Below are positions 44,395 to 56,100 of a stretch of 64,000 nt of DNA, piece after piece. The DNA lies in contig JADLSH010000061.1 of the NCBI GenBank assembly GCA_016169945.1, forward strand, positions 1,798,001-1,862,000. Direction: 5' to 3'. Position numbers and translations under genes: made by a program. The notes beneath the pieces are model-generated. The model was not told the DNA's origin, ran no database searches, and saw only the letters and a list, made by a program, of their open reading frames with translations. The DNA is from Trachythela sp. YZ-2020 (taxonomy: Eukaryota > Cnidaria > Anthozoa > Malacalcyonacea > Clavulariidae). The stretch's first letter is position 1. Each line of letters starts with the position of its first letter.

Positions 44395-45443
44395 GAATTG
44401 TAGTACATTATGGTATAGTACAGTATATCCTGCGAGCAGAGATAATTTTCTAAGCTCAGAGCCTGGTTTAGCAGTCTATTTTCCACAGCAGTGAAAATTG
44501 ACTCTGCTCACAGCAAAATTCTGGGATTTTTTTGTCACAACTTCTTGGGTTGATTTTTTATCTGCTTATTGATAATTATATTTTTAAAAAAGTGGTTAAT
44601 GTCAATTGCCAGCCGAAAATATTTGCCTTTGACCCATGAATTGCCAGCGCTCTTTCCCTGATGAGTAAAATTGTCTGGCATTAGACAGAGTAAAATAATA
44701 AATTAGGGTGGAATGCAACTTAATGGGTTAACATTCAGCAAAACCTGAAATTGGCCAGACAAATTGCAATGTGTAAACATATTCTAAAAGATGAAATACA
44801 AAGGTTACAAGCGCTCTAAATACTCAAAAGCCTGAATTTGGGGATCAGATAACAATTTGTCTGGGGGTCCAATCATTAAAGTGGGGGTCATTTTGACCCC
44901 TCGTTAATTTGAGTGATGTAGTGCTTTATTTTCAGGCAGTTTATACAAGAAATCTTTATTTACTGTACATAATGCACATGGCAATCACTTAAAAATTTAG
45001 GTAAAATGATTTGTGGCAGTTTCTTGATCTGAAAATCCAGTAAATTCTTAATCATTTCCATGCAAAAATTTCCTGGCTAAGTTTGAGGGAAAGCCTGTGG
45101 AGCAAAAGAAACCAAGTTACTGTAATTAACCAAGACCATTTATTACCACTGCACTATAACAAGGAAATGCAAATATTTACAATTAAATATTGTTATGTAT
45201 ATTTTATGCTTTAACTTAAGCATTTGTAATTAAAATAATTTGTCAAATGCACATCACTGGCATGTTTAATAATGGGTCATTCCGGAAAATATTCAAGCTC
45301 ACCCTAGCTCAGAGGAAATATGTGCCATCTGAATGTAAAGTTTTATATCGATTAACATGCATTATTGTAGGATGTCCAAACATGAATGGAATCCATTTCC
45401 ATTTTTAAGTAATACACCATAAATAATTTATTTTAAATATTTT
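44395..45443. other. Noncoding middle of the Harbinger element
   Basis: Lies between the transposase and Myb-like genes, which converge here. No frame or repeat recognised. Confidence 0.6.
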
Positions 45444-46216
45444 TTATGTTAAGTTTTTAGTAATTTCGGCAAGAGCATTCAGAACACTCATTGTTACTGT
45501 CTGTTGTTGTTGCTGGAACTGCTGTTGTTGTTGCTGAAATTGCTGTTGCTGTTGAAGCACGATTCGTTTAAATTCCTCTTGCCTCTGCGATTTATTCTCC
45601 ATGTAAGTCAACTCCCTCTCTCGCAATTTCTTTGCTTGCTCCTGCTCCTTTCTTTTTACCTCCAATAACCCCTTCAATACATCCATAACATCACTGCTGT
45701 ATCGCCTTCGTTTCCTCTCTGGTGTTACCAACTCTCCATCTTCACTTTCTTCACTGTGTCTTCTTCTTGTTTGTCCAAGTCTCTCTGTCGCTTTCGTCCT
45801 CATTTCTTCTGCTGTTGCTTGATCCTGTTTTTCTTTTCTTTTTTGTTCCCAACGGCCAACTCCAACTCATTCATCCTCTCAATTATATCTGTCATTGCAA
45901 CGTCCCGCTTTGTATACTCCACTTCGATACCACTCGCACGTTCTTCCATTGCCTCTTTTCGTTTGAACTCTTTTACTAACTTGTCAAACTTTTCCCTTAC
46001 TGACCTTTGACTGACTTTCATACCTGACTTGCTTAGAATCTCTGCTATGGTACTCCACACAGCACCCCTTTCTTTTGATCCTGATCGATACTGGAATGGC
46101 TCAAGTAGCAATACCTCATGAAGAAGAAGGTCTTCATGGACGTCCTTCCATGTAAACAACGCCCGTTTACCATTATTAATAACCATACTTTCATCACTAT
46201 TTTCCATCTGAAACAA
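45444..46216 (-). pseudogene. Harbinger Myb/SANT-like DNA-binding protein
   Basis: The partner that brings the Harbinger transposase to the nucleus and to the ends. The N-terminal Myb-like fold is built on ALFTWKDVHEDLLLHEVLL, GAVWSTIAEILSK and SQRSVREKFDKLVKEFKRK. A coiled, basic middle follows, then EDGELVTPERKRRRYSSDV (nuclear-signal-like), then Arg/Glu-rich coil and a Gln-rich tail (QQQQQFQQQQQQFQQQQQ). The first frame stops at 45800 and the second opens at 45803 with an ATGA overlap. This is most likely one base lost in an A/G-rich run. Confidence 0.8.
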
Positions 46217-46976
46217 ATAAGATTTATCACAATGAAGATCAGGATTAACAGAACACAGGGCAAACTAGGTTAATTTTAGCCTTACTGAAATTAAACGAGA
46301 AATAAAGTTTCTAACTAAACCTCATGCAGGTTAAATCCCCTACAAAATTAACCCCTTCTATGAGGAACAATACACGAATTAAGTGCGAATAAGTTATGGA
46401 TAAGTGGGGTTATTAACAAGCAATAGATTTAGTATTGAATAGATTTATATAGTGTAATTTGGTCGCAAGTCGCAACTACTTTTTTTAAGTTTACACTTCG
46501 CTAGAGCGTTTATTTCAAAACTTAATAATTATTTAAAAATTCAAGGATACAAAGTCTTCCTTGAGAACATAAACCATAAAGTACAGAAGTATAAAAACTG
46601 AAGCTAGGATTTCGCCATGTTTGTTGACATATCTTGATTTCCAGCGCTTCGACCCACGATAAATATGCAGCTCAAATTTCCAGTATAATTTGCACTTCCG
46701 CTTTCAAAAATGCGTCGGATAAACTGCTAGGGGCTATAGCAAATATTTCTACAAATTATTTTTATAGAAAAGAATAAAAAAATCAGCTTACTTTGCTTTT
46801 TAAAAAGTCGTCGTGAGGACTACGAGATTTCTCCAAAATTTCGTACTCAGAAAGGCGACGGCTGCGACTTTCTAGCGTCAGTACCGGATGGGGTAAGCAT
46901 ATGGCGTGCGTTTCGCGCAAAAATGACGAATCTCGTACTCGTACTCGTACTCGTAGTCGCTGCTAAAGCTCCCTAT
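46217..46976. other. Noncoding right part of the Harbinger element
   Basis: From the Myb-like start codon to the right terminal repeat, ending with ctcgtactcgtactcgtact and gctgctaaagctcc. It should contain the Myb gene promoter; none is recognisable. Confidence 0.5.
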
Positions 46977-47096
46977 TAACCGAGCAACAGAGTCCAGCCG
47001 CCGAAGATCAACCGCAATTTCAGCATATATAATGGCAGCGATTCCAGTACATGGTGCTCGGCATCTCGTTCGATTGGATTAATAGTAGAAGGTGTT
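46977..47096 (-). repeat. tRNA-derived SINE, part 2
   Basis: Continues the SINE of 42486-42657: aacagagtccagccgccgaa, agatcaaccgcaa, then tggcagcgattccagta and ggcatctcgttcgattgg. Confidence 0.7.
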
Positions 47097-48326
47097 ATAA
47101 TATAACATTTATAGTACGCGCGTGCTGATTGGTCGAGAAGCGTGTTTCTATAACTGTTTAGTAGAAATTGTGAGGTGTCTATTGCTTTTCCTGCATTCTG
47201 ATTGGTCCAAATTGAGCCTCTAAAAAGTGATAGTCACTGCCCAGTGACTATCACTTTTTTTTCAAACTGGCTTCTTCGCAAGCTGCCGAATTTAAAACAA
47301 AAATCGTCTGATTCAAAGTTTTAAATGAAAGAAAGTGCCGCTAAATTCAAGGAGGATATATTTTTGACATTTTTAAAGGTAAGCGATAACAAATACACTA
47401 TTTTTCTTCCATGAAAGGCAGCGTTTTCTCGCTGTTGAAATGAACATGTATAAAACTTTTTCCGTACGGCTCAACCACAAGTGTTTATTTTGAAAATGAT
47501 TCGTTTTATCCTCATTTATATCGTTATATTCAGCAAAAACCTAGCTGTGATATATTTTTTAAACCATTCTACTTTGTATTTGAGCCCTTCCAAAGTATTT
47601 TTCTCGCAAAATTGTTTGTTTTTGTTTCGCTTCGATATGTTTTTGACACTCGTCTTTTGCCGGCATGATTTTAATAACCGGCCTCTGCGAAAAGCGCTGA
47701 ATTTTGTCCTATAGCCTATTTAACTGACCTCGCAACTTTCTGTGTTTGTTTTTCTCCTTGAAATTTCTACTAAAACAATTAGTCGCCTCAGGCTCGGTGA
47801 TTACAAGCCTATAGTCACTTCGCCTTCGGCTCAGTGACTATAGGCTTGTAATCACCTCGCCTTCGGCTACTAATTGTTAAATAGAAACACGGAAATTTTC
47901 CCGCCAAAATTTAAAATCATAAAAAAAACAAATTTAATGCGAATTATAAAACTTTGAATACTATTTAAAAACAATTTTAATGCTTTTACACATTTTTGAC
48001 TGTTAATTTTCAAACAGAGTTGTTTTCTTGCAGCGAAATTGACGAGCAAAGGTCAGCATGCGTACGTAATGAGAATTTGTAAATTAATCGAGCTTAAAAA
48101 ATGTCTTTTGAGTTATATTATAAAAGAAATAGAGAAAAATTTTTCCTGTGTTCCTATACACTTATAGAAACATTTGTGGGAGTTTGGGAGAACTCGAAAT
48201 AACGTGGAAAAACTCGCCCTATATACGGGCTCGTTTTCCCAGTGATTATTTCTCGTTCTCCCAAACTCCCACGCGTGTTTCTATAACTGCATAGAAACAC
48301 GGAAAATGTTTTCTATTTCTTAATTA
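47097..48326. repeat. Cluster of foldback elements
   Basis: Three palindromes: 47228-47254 (gtgatagtcactg and complement), 47774-47878 (aacaattagtcgcctcaggc to ggctactaattgtt) and 48162-48286 (ttatagaaacatttgtggga to ccacgcgtgtttctataa). The phrase gtgtttctata recurs near 47140, 47885 and 48275, so a larger pair of arms may span 47140-47893. A plus frame at 47481-47714 is not recognised. Confidence 0.65.
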
Positions 48327-48444
48327 GTACATGGAATACTCGAACGGAAATTTAAATACATTTTTTTAGACCTAGCCAGAAGCAGTTGTGAAAAATGCAA
48401 CTTAGGCCCTCTGGTAGGAATTGAACCTGCGGCCATGCGATTCC
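48327..48444 (-). repeat. tRNA-derived SINE fragment
   Basis: Minus strand: ggccgcaggttcaattccta then agagggcctaagttgcattt and tail to about 48327. The A box is missing. It meets an oppositely oriented SINE tail at 48445. Confidence 0.65.
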
Positions 48445-48542
48445 ATCTACTAAATAATACCTTTTACTATTAATCCAATCGAACGAGATGTCGAGAAAAA
48501 TATTGATATTTACCCATATACCATATACTGGCATCGCTCCCA

Positions 48543-49794
48543 CCAAGGGAAAAGCGCAAGCATTGTATCGTTCGTATCTTGCAGACCGCACATATTTTGT
48601 TAATATAGATGGGAGCAGTTCATCAGTTTATTCAGTCAGTTCTGGAGTGCCACAACGGTCGGTGTTGGGACCATTATTATATTTACTATACATGCACGTC
48701 TCCATGCATTGGGAAATCTAATGCGAAAACACGACATATCGTTTCATTATATGCAGACGACAATCAAATATATACTATCTTTAGTTTCAATAATGATGTT
48801 GAACTATCGTCTGCGACTTGTCGGGTTGAAAGATGTCTTTCTGATATTACCAACTGGATGTCTGCTAATAAGTTAAAACTCAATACTAGCAAGACAGAAC
48901 TCCTTGTTCTTCATTCTAAATTCCGACAGATGTCATTGCAACCTTCCATAACAGTTAGATCTGACACCATTAGACCTAGTAAGAAAGCACGAAATATCGG
49001 AGTAACATTTGATAGTACATTGACAATTCACCTCAAATAAACGAAGTAGTCAAGGGAGCTTTTTATCACTTAAGGAACATAGCCAAGATCAGAAAGTATA
49101 TTGGTGTTGGGACAACTGAAGTACTGATTCATTCGTTTGTCAGTTCAAGATTGGATTTTTGCAATTCACTTTTGCACGGTTTACCTAAGTATGAAGTCAG
49201 CAAACTGCAAAATGTACAAAATGCAGCAGCACGGATTATAGCTTGCTTGTGAAAGTACAATCACATCAGTTCAACTTTAAGAAACCTACACTGGTTGCCA
49301 GTTCAAGAAAGAATCGTTTTTAAGATGAATTTAATGTGTTTCAAAATAGTAAATAACATTGCTCCTAAATATTTACAAGAACTAGTATGCCGTTATGAAC
49401 CAACAAGAAAACTTCGATCGTCAGCAGATAAATGGCGTCTTACAGAACAACCATACAAACTTAAAACCTATGGATATCGGGCATTTTCGGTAGCTGAGCC
49501 AAAAATATGGAACATACTGCCAGTCGATATCAGATCTATAACTGATATTAATACTTTTAAATCCAAATTAGAGACTCATCTTTTTAAATTAGCTTATGAC
49601 ATATGACTTATAATTATAAGACGAATTTTAATATTTTTACTAGCTTTTAATAATACATAGATACAGGACTTGTAACGGATGAATTTTAACACCATATACA
49701 TATAAAGGATGTGTAAAATACTGTATACTTAATTTCACAATGTAAGGCGCATAGAACAGCAAAGTATATGCGCTATAGAAATTTTATTACTATT
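48543..49794 (+). mobile_element. L2-type LINE fragment in a SINE
   Basis: 5'-truncated before RT motif B. SYLADRTYFVNIDGSSSS, SSGVPQRSVLGPLLYLLY (one residue off the usual GS), LYADDNQIYTIF, then NWMSANKLKLNTSKTELLVL. The C-terminus reads SRLDFCNSLLHGLP, NAAARIIACL, LRNLHWLPVQERIVFKMNL and YGYRAFSVAEPKIWNILP, typical of the L2 clade. Frame change near 48700 and stops at 49040 and 49252. An ATT tail ends at about 49794. The catalytic Asp pair remains. Confidence 0.8.
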
Positions 49795-49838
49795 ATTATT
49801 ATATGCCGAACTTGCGGTTGATGCTCAGCAACTGGACT

Positions 49839-52668
49839 TGAACTTGCATCACTTAATATAACTAACTTAGCTACAAGGGATATCCAAAAAATCTAAGCAA
49901 TTCGTTCTAAGGAACTGGTCATAAAGTATAGGTGGAGTGGGCATGAAAATTGGGGGGTGGGTCATCAATTTTCCAAGTCATAAATGGGGGTGGGTCATGC
50001 GAATTTTAAAGCTACATTGAGGGAGGGGTTACGATATAATCAACCTTTACATTACATACACTTGAGAGTATTACATTATATCTGAACTCATGCAACACAA
50101 ATGTTATATTACTTAAATATAATGTTTTTGTAAGATCTTTACAATAAAAATTACCTTCAATATTAATTATGAAGCGCAAAGTTTTGCAGCATTTTGCTGT
50201 GCAAGTTATTAAATTTGTCCCCCAGAAAGTGCAGGAAATGGCATTTTCGACCCTCAATTTTTAACATTGTCCCGTGGGAGCATGCCCCGAATCCCCCTCA
50301 GTGTCAGACCTCTAACTTTAAACATGTTCCTACGCCACTAGAATGTACATTTTATTTGTTTTCCCAAAAAAGTATGTCACTAGACCATGACTTGAAAGGA
50401 GACTCGGTACAACATCACTTCAGTTTAATTTATTTGATACTTTTAATATTAGTGGGAGATAAAAAAGCAAGGGTGTCAAATTGTACTAGGGGTGGGTCAT
50501 TATGTTTTCAGCTATCAGAAGGGGGTGGTTCATGTGTATTTGTCGACAAATCGGGGGGTGGGTCACCTCAAACTATCCTTTGTAAAATTCAATTTTCATA
50601 GCCCCCCCCCCTGTACTTTATGACCAGTCCCTAACGATCCTCAAGATTGGCTTCTTTTTAAGAACATGCGCAATTCTGTTAATCATAATATCATTTGCGC
50701 GAAGGAAACATATTTCAAAAATGCTTTTTGTGAAAATAAAGGCGATCCGAAAAGGAATATTATCAATGAGCTCGCATCTAAAAATCGGAAAAGTTCGCAC
50801 ATTAGTGAAATTGATTTGAATGGTAACTTAAGTAACGATTATAATAAAATTGCAAATGCGTTTAATGATTAATTCTCTAGCATTCCCCCGAAGCTTGCAG
50901 ATAAAATAGATTTTAATGAAAGTAGCCTACCTTGCTTATTTATCTAGTCAAAATAATAGTGCTACTTTTCAATTAAAAGAAACTAATTTCCCAACAGTTT
51001 TTGTCCTTTTATCCAAGCTAAGTAGGTCAAAAGCAACTGGTTTGGACAAAATATCATCCAGATTACTCCGTGAGTGCCCTGATTTAATCGCAGAGACTGC
51101 AGTCTAATTTTTAACCGTTCTATTATCACAGGCATTTATCTTGATGAATGGAAATGCGAAAAAGTGGTCCCATTACATAAACAAGGGAAACATTACTGCA
51201 AAGATAACTATCGTCCTATTTCCATTATCCCTGTAGTGGCTAAAGTTTTCGAAAGGATAATTTACGATCAGGTGTATTCATTTCTGTCTGAAAATAACAT
51301 GTTAACTAATTGTCAGTCGGGGTTTCGTGGTTTACATTCTACTGTCACCACTGCTCTTCTTGACTCTTGAGGCCACTAATGAATGAGCCTATAATATCGA
51401 CCATGGAAATGGAAATGCTGTTATATTTCTTGACCTTAAGAAAGCGTTTGATATCGTAGACCACGAAATAGGCCTACTGTTAGATAAACTAAATGCATAT
51501 GGTATTGGTGGTGTTGCGGGAAATTGGTTTAGATCATATCTTAAAAGAACGTAAACAAAAATGTTTGTTAATGGACATTTTCCGACAAATCGTTTACTTC
51601 GATGTGGAGTTCCCCAGGGAACTATGTTATAGACACTCTTCTATTTTAAATCTATATTAATGACCTTCCTAATTGTCTTGCACATTCCCGAGCACGCATG
51701 TATGCGGATGACACTCATTTGACGTACGCAAGTAATAATATTTATTACATTGATGATAACTTTAACGAAGATCTTGCTAATATCAGTGAATGGTTAACCG
51801 CGAATAGACTTACTTTGAACCAGACTAAAACTGAATTCATGCTAATCGGATCTCGTCAAAGAATTAACTCCTTTATTGGCAATTAATAACGTTCCAGCAA
51901 AGCAAGTCCAACATACAAAGTCACTTGGTGTACTTATTGATGAGAACTTGTCTTGGAACGTTCACATTAGAAATTTGTGTAAAACATTGCTTCCGGAATA
52001 GGTGCATTAAAGTGTATCAGAACATTCGTCTCTCCTTCCGCAATGCAACTTATTTACAGTTGTTTAGTCCAACCCTATTTTGACTACTGTTGCGTTATTT
52101 GGGATAGTTGCGGTAGTACTCTTGCGGATAAACTTCAAAAACTCCAAAATCGTGCCGCCAGAGTACTGACGTCATCTAGTTATGATACCAATGCTGACTA
52201 TCTGTTTGAAAAACTTGGTTGGAAAAACCTTGCATCTCAGCGTAAAATTGGTCTCGCTGAATGGTCTCGTACCAGATTACCTAACGGAAATGTTTGTCGA
52301 TCGCAGTAGCGTTACAAATTATAGCTATGTTGAGATACACCGGAGGCAAATTAGCTTTACCTCAACCACGCTCATACTATTTGAAAAATAGTTTTAGCTA
52401 TAGTGGTGCGGTACTGTGGAACACCCTTCCATCCGAGTTACGATAAGCTAGCACTTTACGTAAATTGAAGTCTGACTGCAGCAACTTCATTCGATAATTT
52501 TCAAATTTTTATCTTTTTAGTAGTAATTGCACGGCACTCATAGAAAACAGGTACTCTCATGAATGTATATGTGTATAAAATTTGTAATGTGTAATTTTTA
52601 TTGTATTTTATTCTATACTTGGCGTGTAAAATCCTGATGAGTTTACAGTGGTAAAATAAAGTTCACTT
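49839..52668 (+). mobile_element. 5'-truncated, degraded LINE in the same SINE
   Basis: Starts in the linker before reverse transcriptase: LATRDIQK-like wording at 49850-49900, then AIRSNDPQDWLLFKNMRN once the MITE at 49911-50631 is ignored. RT blocks: DNYRPISIIPVVAKVFER, CQSGFRGLHSTVTTALLD, LRKRLISST-like decay of motif A, GVPQGTML followed by a stop, and MYADDTHLTYAS (intact pair, 51698). The C-terminus has QPYFDYCCVIWDSCG and NRAARVLTSSSYD. Many frame changes and stops. The 3' UTR ends at 52668. ACT stands on both sides (49836-49838 and 52669-52671). Confidence 0.75.
49911..50631. mobile_element. Harbinger-like MITE inside the LINE
   Basis: Ends ggaactggtcataaagta and, inverted, gggactggtcataaagta. 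TAA on both sides (49908-49910, 50632-50634). 721 bases, no transposase. The interior repeats the phrase gggtgggtcat several times. Removing it with one TAA joins the LINE codons cleanly. Confidence 0.75.
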
Positions 52669-52915
52669 ACTCTGTAGCTCAGTTGGTTAGAGCGCTCCAC
52701 CCGAATCGCAGGGCCGCAGTTCAATTCCTGCCACAGGGCCTAAGTTGTATTTTTCGCAACTGCTCCTGGCTAGGTTTAAAAATGTATATAAATTTCCGTT
52801 CGAGTATTCCATCTAGTAACACCTTTTACTATTAATTAACTGATCCAATCGAAGGAGATGCCGAGAAAAGTCTTGATATTTACCCATACACCATTTACTG
52901 GCATCACTCCCATCT

Positions 52916-53125
52916 TATATAAACCGAACTTGCGGTTGATGCCCAGCAACTGGACTCTGTAGCTTAGTTGGTTAGAGCGCTGCACCGGAATCACAGGGCC
53001 GCAAGTTCAATTCCTGCCAGAGGGCCTAAGTTGCATTTTTCGCAACTGCTCCTGCATGCTAGGTCTAAAATATGTATATAAATTTACGGTGGAGTTTCCC
53101 TCTACTAACATCTTTTACTATAAAC
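52916..53125 (+). repeat. tRNA-derived SINE, tandem neighbour
   Basis: Leader taaaccgaacttgcggttga, gcccagcaactgg; head tagcttagttggttagagcg and gcaagttcaattcctgcc; then agagggcctaagttgcattt and tail. Directly follows the preceding SINE, making a head-to-tail pair. Confidence 0.75.
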
Positions 53126-56100
53126 GCTAACTATAGTTAACTTTAAAAATACCGTAGTGTAAAACTACCTGTATTTTTGAGTTGTATTTTCAGCTAGTTT
53201 TACACAACTCAACCGCCGAAACTTCATTATAATCTATCCACACTGGCACCGCACGTTCGAAACATTTTTATTCAACCGGCCCCTGCAAGAGGTTTGTTGA
53301 ATCATTACAACGGGAGGAGTCGTCTGTTAATCCAATAACTGAAATTGTTAAAACTCACCATCCAGTTCGTACTCATGATTATAACTAACGTAATGTCAGT
53401 GCACATCTGCTGCCGATAATGTCAGAGCGGTTTAACAACTTTGTTACCGTTAAATATTGTTAGGTTTATACTATTATTATCATATTAACATGATCTTAGG
53501 GATTAAGGTATTGCCCACTTGATATTAAAATGATATTATGCGACAAGCAATTTGCAGGTAGTCAGCTGACGTAGAATATATAGGCCAATTACAATATCTA
53601 TTTCACATCAAGTAGTCATATTTTAGTGTGTCTGATACACCTGCCAGTGTAAATGGTCAGTGACAACGCTTGTTGATGCAGCTACATTTGGAGAACTAAA
53701 GAAGTCTCATTTTTTGGTAAGTTTTGCACTATAGATATATTTTCTATATTTGTGAAAAATATACTCAATTTTCGTGAAAGGCGTGAAAAGAGTGTTTCTT
53801 CGCTATTTTCCAATAAAATTTTGTCATAGATACGAAATGCCATCACGGCATTGGAAACGACATATTTGTTATAGTGCTCGTTGCATGTGAATTTCATTCC
53901 TTCGGCCAATTGGCTAAAGTTACATATATACCCTGCGATTTGTCGGACCGATTTTGGGTTTTGCTAAATGTTATTGACGAACATTTTCAGTTCGTGGTGT
54001 CGTTAAATGAAGTTTTTTTCTTTTCTTTATAAATATTAGTGCGCATGAAAACGGGCCCAACGTAACGCAGCATGTAAACGCAACTTAACATGAACTGATA
54101 TACTGACTAGTCTATATCATATAAGGCATCTTGCGTCTGCGCTGAAAGAATTACATAATGGCTATACGAGAATTTTCTTGTCAACTGTTAGAATGTAGGA
54201 AACTACATTACTCATACATAATTTTTCTGGAAATGTATTAAGTTGCAAATTTGAGACAAACAATTAGACGGGATAAAAGAGTCGAGAAGCACTTGTAGCC
54301 CTAACTAATTATAAAAAATATATAACTCATATTTACTTTGTCAAAGCTTGATCAAATCAAGCATATCTCATAATTTTAGCAGTCTCAAACTAAGTCGTTG
54401 AGGAAATGAAATGACATTGCGGCTCCGTTCATCAAAGGCGTATGAATTCGGAAGAGTAATTTAATTTGCATGGTTGCCTTTCATTCACACGGTACGTATG
54501 AAGGCTCAAAGATTCGAGCATAGCTAATGGTTCGAATTCGATCCGTTTGAACAAATCGAAACGGATGAATTTGAGCACTCTTCCGAGTGTGTCCTGAGAA
54601 CATTCTAGTCTCCATTATGTGCAACCCTAGTGTTAATCAATATTTATGAGTTGTAAATTATTGCTAAATATTTAATTACTTTACACCTTTTACTGCACGA
54701 TATGACTTTTCGCAAGTTGTATTTGAGTTCGCGCGAACGTCCACTTTGTGGCAAATTTCAGGCGTTAAATGAAGGATTAAAATATAGCCTGAATGTTACA
54801 TCTACCTGATTGTGACTGGAGCCTGTTACACTTATGGCTTTTTGAACGCGGCTGTTGTGACGACCATGAGCTGATTTAAAGCGAATATGAGATTGAGGAA
54901 GAAGGTTAAATAAATTGGCGACCAATATCATTAATATATGCAAAATAATGTCGTAAAACCAGCTATGTTCTAAACGTTGTTCTCGGCTATAGTATATAGC
55001 TAGAAACACGCAGAATATTATTTCTTTTGATCTGGGTTTTTCAAATATTCAAGCTAATCAGTTTTAACACATAAATTTATAAAAATTTACGAAATGGTTG
55101 GTAAAAATTGCATATATTTGTAAATTGCGCAACATTTACATGTAACTGTTGGGATGTACAAAGTCAATTCTATTTAATATTCATTCTACTACTGTGGGGA
55201 CCCTTAGATGGTAGTTTGTGGCCCTGTAATTATGCGCATTTCAAACAAGTAGGGTCCTGAAGTCGATCTATTTGGCGACGATTTACACTGAAACTATGCA
55301 ATATATTTGAAACAAATCACACACCAATGTAAACGGCATGATGGTCTCTCATAAGAGCATATAAGATTATATATTTACTGGAAAGGGAGGTTACAACGCT
55401 TTTACAAACTTTGGCAAATAATCACTCCTTCGCATTATATACAGGGAAAGCGATTTGATCACGTGACCGAACTATATTGAAAGGGAGAAAATTGCATAGC
55501 AACCAGCCACCGTGTTATTTTTCATTTTGGCGACGGTCGTACTCGTAGAAACGTTCATAGCCTCAATGTAGGCACGATTTAATTTTGCCAACGCGGGGAA
55601 ATGTGTTGTTTATAATTTCGTATTTGACTCTGAAGCAGCATATAATTATTCAGTTCTTTATGTCACATTATTTTGTCATCTTAGACAAAAGTATCAAATT
55701 AGAAATAATGATCAAATGGCCGCGTTGGGAAGAATTTTATGAGCTCATCAATGTCACTCATCTTAGGGCGCGGTTCTTCAACTAGATATATGGCTGCAGA
55801 ACGGTGGAAATGATTTTTCTTTCTTCAAACAGTTTTCAATTCTCATGTTTTCAATTTTCAGTTTATTTTGGACCGCTTGTTTCCGAATAAATAATCAATG
55901 AAAGGTTTTCCGAATTTAATAATTTTAATTCGGAAATTACGAAGTTCGTACTTGCGAAACATTCCAATGATCGTAACAAACAAAAAATTTCCTCTTTGCT
56001 TTTTGTTTGTTTTTCCCAATAGATACCTAAATTTTACTAAAATTGGGACTGCCGCACCACATTTTGCAGTTTCGTAAACGGTCGTTACCACCAGTGACTG

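Larger units (their letters stand above)
42658..46976. mobile_element. PIF/Harbinger DNA transposon
   Basis: 4.3 kb with inverted ends of nearly 40 bases: left gagctttagcagcgactacg and then agtacgagtacgaga; right is the complement. TAA at 42655-42657 and 46977-46979 is the expected 3-base duplication. It encodes a transposase (plus strand, one intron) and a Myb-like protein (minus strand), both nearly intact. The host is a SINE, whose two halves join correctly if the element and one TAA are removed. Confidence 0.9.
48445..52915 (+). repeat. tRNA-derived SINE interrupted by two LINEs
   Basis: Three SINE pieces in order: 48445-48542 (ctattaatccaatcgaacga to ggcatcgctccca), 49795-49838 (tatgccgaacttgcggttga, ctcagcaactggact) and 52669-52915 (actctgtagctcagttggtt onward). 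Laid end to end they match the uninterrupted copy at 52830-53125. LINEs fill the gaps. Confidence 0.75.

Noticed and set aside
45722..46010. Plus-strand hydrophobic proteins
   Set aside because: They are the reverse-strand shadow of the Myb-like gene.
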